Notes under the pieces: generated by a model
Database searches by the model: none
What the model was told of the DNA's origin: nothing
What the model saw: the letters and a program-made list of their open reading frames with translations, nothing else
Program-made: the position numbers and the translations under genes
Origin: Cellulosimicrobium cellulans
GTDB taxonomy: Bacteria; Actinomycetota; Actinomycetes; Actinomycetales; Cellulomonadaceae
DNA length: 64,000 nt
Direction: 5' to 3'
Assembly (NCBI RefSeq): GCF_024124905.1
Contig: NZ_JAMXST010000001.1
Location: 248,001 to 312,000 of the forward strand
Part shown: positions 62,290-64,000 of the stretch, in pieces
Layout: every line of letters starts with the position of its first letter
How positions within the stretch are numbered: position 1 is the stretch's first letter

Positions 62290-63009
62290 TCAGTCGCGCG
62301 ACACCGCCGCCGCCGCGGCGAGGAGGTCCCGGGCGCGCTCGCGGGTGAGGAACGCGAGCACCGCGTCCTTCTCCCCGACGCGCACGCGGCCCGCGGTCTC
62401 GAAGCCGAGCGCGCGCATCCGGGCGTGCGCCCTCGCGTTCGCCGCGTCCGGCTCGACGACGACGCGGTCGACGCGCGGGTCCGCGAAGCAGAACGCGACC
62501 ATCAGCGGCCCGACGGCACCCCACAGGTCCGCGCCGCGGGGGCCCCGCGCCCCGAGCAGGAGGTGCGCGCCCACGTCGCCGGGCCGCACCGGGTACGCCT
62601 CGCCCACCGGGTCGTGCTCCGGCTCGTACGTCTGCAGCAACGCGACGGGCGTCTCGTCCCACCGCACGAGGAACGCGTGGTGCGTGGGCAGCGAGCCGAC
62701 GTACGCGTACAGGTCGCGCAGCTCGGCCCGGGACAGCTCCGCCAGACCCCAGAAGCGCGCCCGCGGCCGGGTCACCCAGTCGTGCAGCACGTCGAGGTCG
62801 GCATCGGGGTCGAGCACGCGCAGCGTCAGCCGGCCACCGCCCGGGGCGGCGTGCGTTAGCAGGAGCTCGCCCGGCGCCCCCGTCCGCAGCCGCCTGCTCC
62901 CGGGGGGAGCGACGTCGCCAGCGGGAGCGGCGAGGTCGGCCTCGCCACCCGGTCCGGTCGGCACGTCGGGGAAGGTCGCGGTCGTCGCGGTCCTCGCGGG
63001 GGTCGTCAT
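62290..63009 (-). CDS. GNAT acyltransferase, siderophore type
   Basis: 239 residues of the AlcB/IucB/MbtK group. After a 75-residue Pro/Ala-rich tail come RPRARFWGLAELSRAELRDL, VALLQTYEPEHDPVGEAYPV, RPGDVGAHLLLG, DPRVDRVVVEPDAANARAHA and RMRALGFETAG. These transferases acylate N-hydroxylysine or hydroxydiamines in hydroxamate siderophores. The ATG follows GAGGAGA and overlaps the stop of the penicillin-acylase-like gene. The rest of the locus is beyond the window. Confidence 0.82.
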   Translation of the reverse strand: MTTPARTATTATFPDVPTGPGGEADLAAPAGDVAPPGSRRLRTGAPGELLLTHAAPGGGRLTLRVLDPDADLDVLHDWVTRPRARFWGLAELSRAELRDLYAYVGSLPTHHAFLVRWDETPVALLQTYEPEHDPVGEAYPVRPGDVGAHLLLGARGPRGADLWGAVGPLMVAFCFADPRVDRVVVEPDAANARAHARMRALGFETAGRVRVGEKDAVLAFLTRERARDLLAAAAAVSRD

Positions 63010-64000
63010 CGGGTCTCCTCGTGGCGCAGCAGGGTCCAGTCGGTCACGACGGGCACGGTCTCCCCGACCGCCCACGCCGTGAGCTGGTCGGCGAAGTGCG
63101 GCGAGCGCGGGTCCCCGCTCGCGCCGAACGGCACGCCCCAGCGGCTCGCGTCGCGGTCGGCCAGGTCCCACGCCCAGCGCGCGACCGACCCGCGCAGGCA
63201 CACGTCGCTGATCCCGGGCACGCTCGCGGTGCAGCACACGGTGTCCGTGTCGCCGCCGAGCGGCAGCGACGGCACGCGCGGCGCCGTGGCGCCCGGGACG
63301 TCGAGGAGCACGTGCAGGCCGAGCACGCGGTGGGTCGCGCCCCACACCGGCACGGTGCTCGCGGGCACGGTGCTCGCGCCGTCGGGGTCCGGCGGCACCC
63401 GGTCCGGCCCGTCGGGGCCGTCGACACGCGCGCCCGCGGGAGCACGCACGACCTCGCGCAGCGCGGCCCACGCCTCGCCCGTCCCGTCGATCCCCAGCCA
63501 CGCGGCGCCGAGCAGCGCCGGCAGCGCGTCCGCGACGCGTGCCGTGACCGACAGCCACGGGGCGAAGACGGTGTCGAGCCCGTGCGGCGCGCGCAGGGGC
63601 GCCAGGGCGGGATGCGTGGCGACCCGGCGCACGAGCGCCGCACGCCACGCGGCGAACAGGGCTGCGTCCGCGCTGTCCGCGTCCATGCGACGGTCCCACG
63701 CGCGCAGGCGGCGGGCCGCTCGCGCCGATGCGGGGTCGCCGTCCATCGCGCCGACGGTCGTACCGGACGCGCCCTCGCCACCCGTCTCCCCGCCGCGCCC
63801 GGACCCGCCAGCCGCGGACCCGCCGAGCCAGCGCAGCAGATCGTCCGCGCCGCCGAGCAGCGTGTCCGCGTGCACCCGGGTCTGGTCGGCTGCCGTCCCG
63901 TCGTCGCCCGCGGCGTCGAGCAGCGCGCGGATCCGCCGCGCGCGATGGGGCGGCGCGTAGGTGTGGCCCAGGTCGAGCCCCGGTCGTCCCGGGCGCTCGT
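63006..64000 (-). CDS. Penicillin acylase family protein, 5' end beyond window
   Basis: The visible C-terminal 330 or so residues match the beta subunit of N-terminal-nucleophile acylases: LRAWDRRMDADSADAALFAA, VWGATHRVLGLHVLLDVPG, PSLPLGGDTDTVCCTASVPG, then GSVARWAWDLADRDASRWGV and ASGDPRSPHFADQLTAWAVG. The catalytic serine lies upstream, outside the window. A Gly/Ser-rich insertion is present near 63.8 kb. Four-base overlap with the GNAT gene suggests a shared role, possibly deacylation in siderophore maturation (as PvdQ does) or amide turnover. Confidence 0.85.
   Translation of the reverse strand, partial: ERPGRPGLDLGHTYAPPHRARRIRALLDAAGDDGTAADQTRVHADTLLGGADDLLRWLGGSAAGGSGRGGETGGEGASGTTVGAMDGDPASARAARRLRAWDRRMDADSADAALFAAWRAALVRRVATHPALAPLRAPHGLDTVFAPWLSVTARVADALPALLGAAWLGIDGTGEAWAALREVVRAPAGARVDGPDGPDRVPPDPDGASTVPASTVPVWGATHRVLGLHVLLDVPGATAPRVPSLPLGGDTDTVCCTASVPGISDVCLRGSVARWAWDLADRDASRWGVPFGASGDPRSPHFADQLTAWAVGETVPVVTDWTLLRHEETR

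Overview
The window is very GC-rich DNA (roughly three quarters G+C by eye), densely packed with GTG and ATG starts, four-base stop/start overlaps and actinobacterial marker genes (RbpA, PafB/PafC, HelY, GarA-type FHA protein, DUF3093, DUF3866). It looks like the chromosome of a high-GC actinomycete, most likely from the Cellulomonadaceae/Promicromonosporaceae group (Cellulomonas, Cellulosimicrobium, Isoptericola). The family is an inference from gene content. No rRNA, tRNA, CRISPR array, prophage or complete insertion sequence was seen.

Layout. 1-7.6 kb: the 5' part of a DEAD-box helicase, then a conserved actinobacterial block: CDP-alcohol phosphatidyltransferase, DUF881, Sbp, DUF881, GarA/OdhI-like FHA protein, FtsR-like MerR, bifunctional nuclease, second MerR. 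This is the order of Mycobacterium tuberculosis Rv1822-Rv1830 without gcvH. 7.8-17.6 kb: pyruvate carboxylase, a metallo-hydrolase, a phospholipase D-type enzyme, a beta-propeller protein, a tyrosine recombinase and a degenerate histidine phosphatase. 17.7-25.4 kb: accessory DNA with small membrane proteins, orphan PIN-domain and Imm5-like genes, a frameshifted methyltransferase, and a CE1758/CE1759-type LLM monooxygenase plus FMN reductase. 25.6-38.6 kb: rbpA, then on the minus strand ppm1, lnt, an amidohydrolase, helY, a lipid kinase, tatC, tatA, pafC and pafB. 38.7-44.1 kb: DUF3866 and a MoxR/DUF58/DUF4129 operon. 44.2-50 kb: dps, a VOC gene facing a degenerate integrase between 16-bp direct repeats, type-2 argG, yigZ, a lower-GC orphan and a UGPase. 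51-64 kb: lipase maturation factor, Sua5-type gene, threonine dehydratase with a divergent LysR gene, a DyP/encapsulin operon, a phenolic-lipid cluster (UbiA, type III PKS, ICMT-type methyltransferase, FAD oxygenase), and the edge of a probable siderophore locus.

Regulatory signals visible in the bases: a near-consensus PafBC (RecA-NDp) promoter drives the tyrosine recombinase, and pafBC itself lies in the window. A SigR/SigH-type promoter precedes rbpA. An ARG box overlaps the promoter of argG. About seventeen genes show a TAnnnT -10 hexamer 6-8 bases before the start codon, the signature of leaderless transcription; this also fixes several starts. Strong candidates for follow-up are the damage-inducible recombinase, the 1.16-kb unit between direct repeats, the DyP/encapsulin pair with an N-terminally extended shell protein, and the phenolic-lipid cluster.
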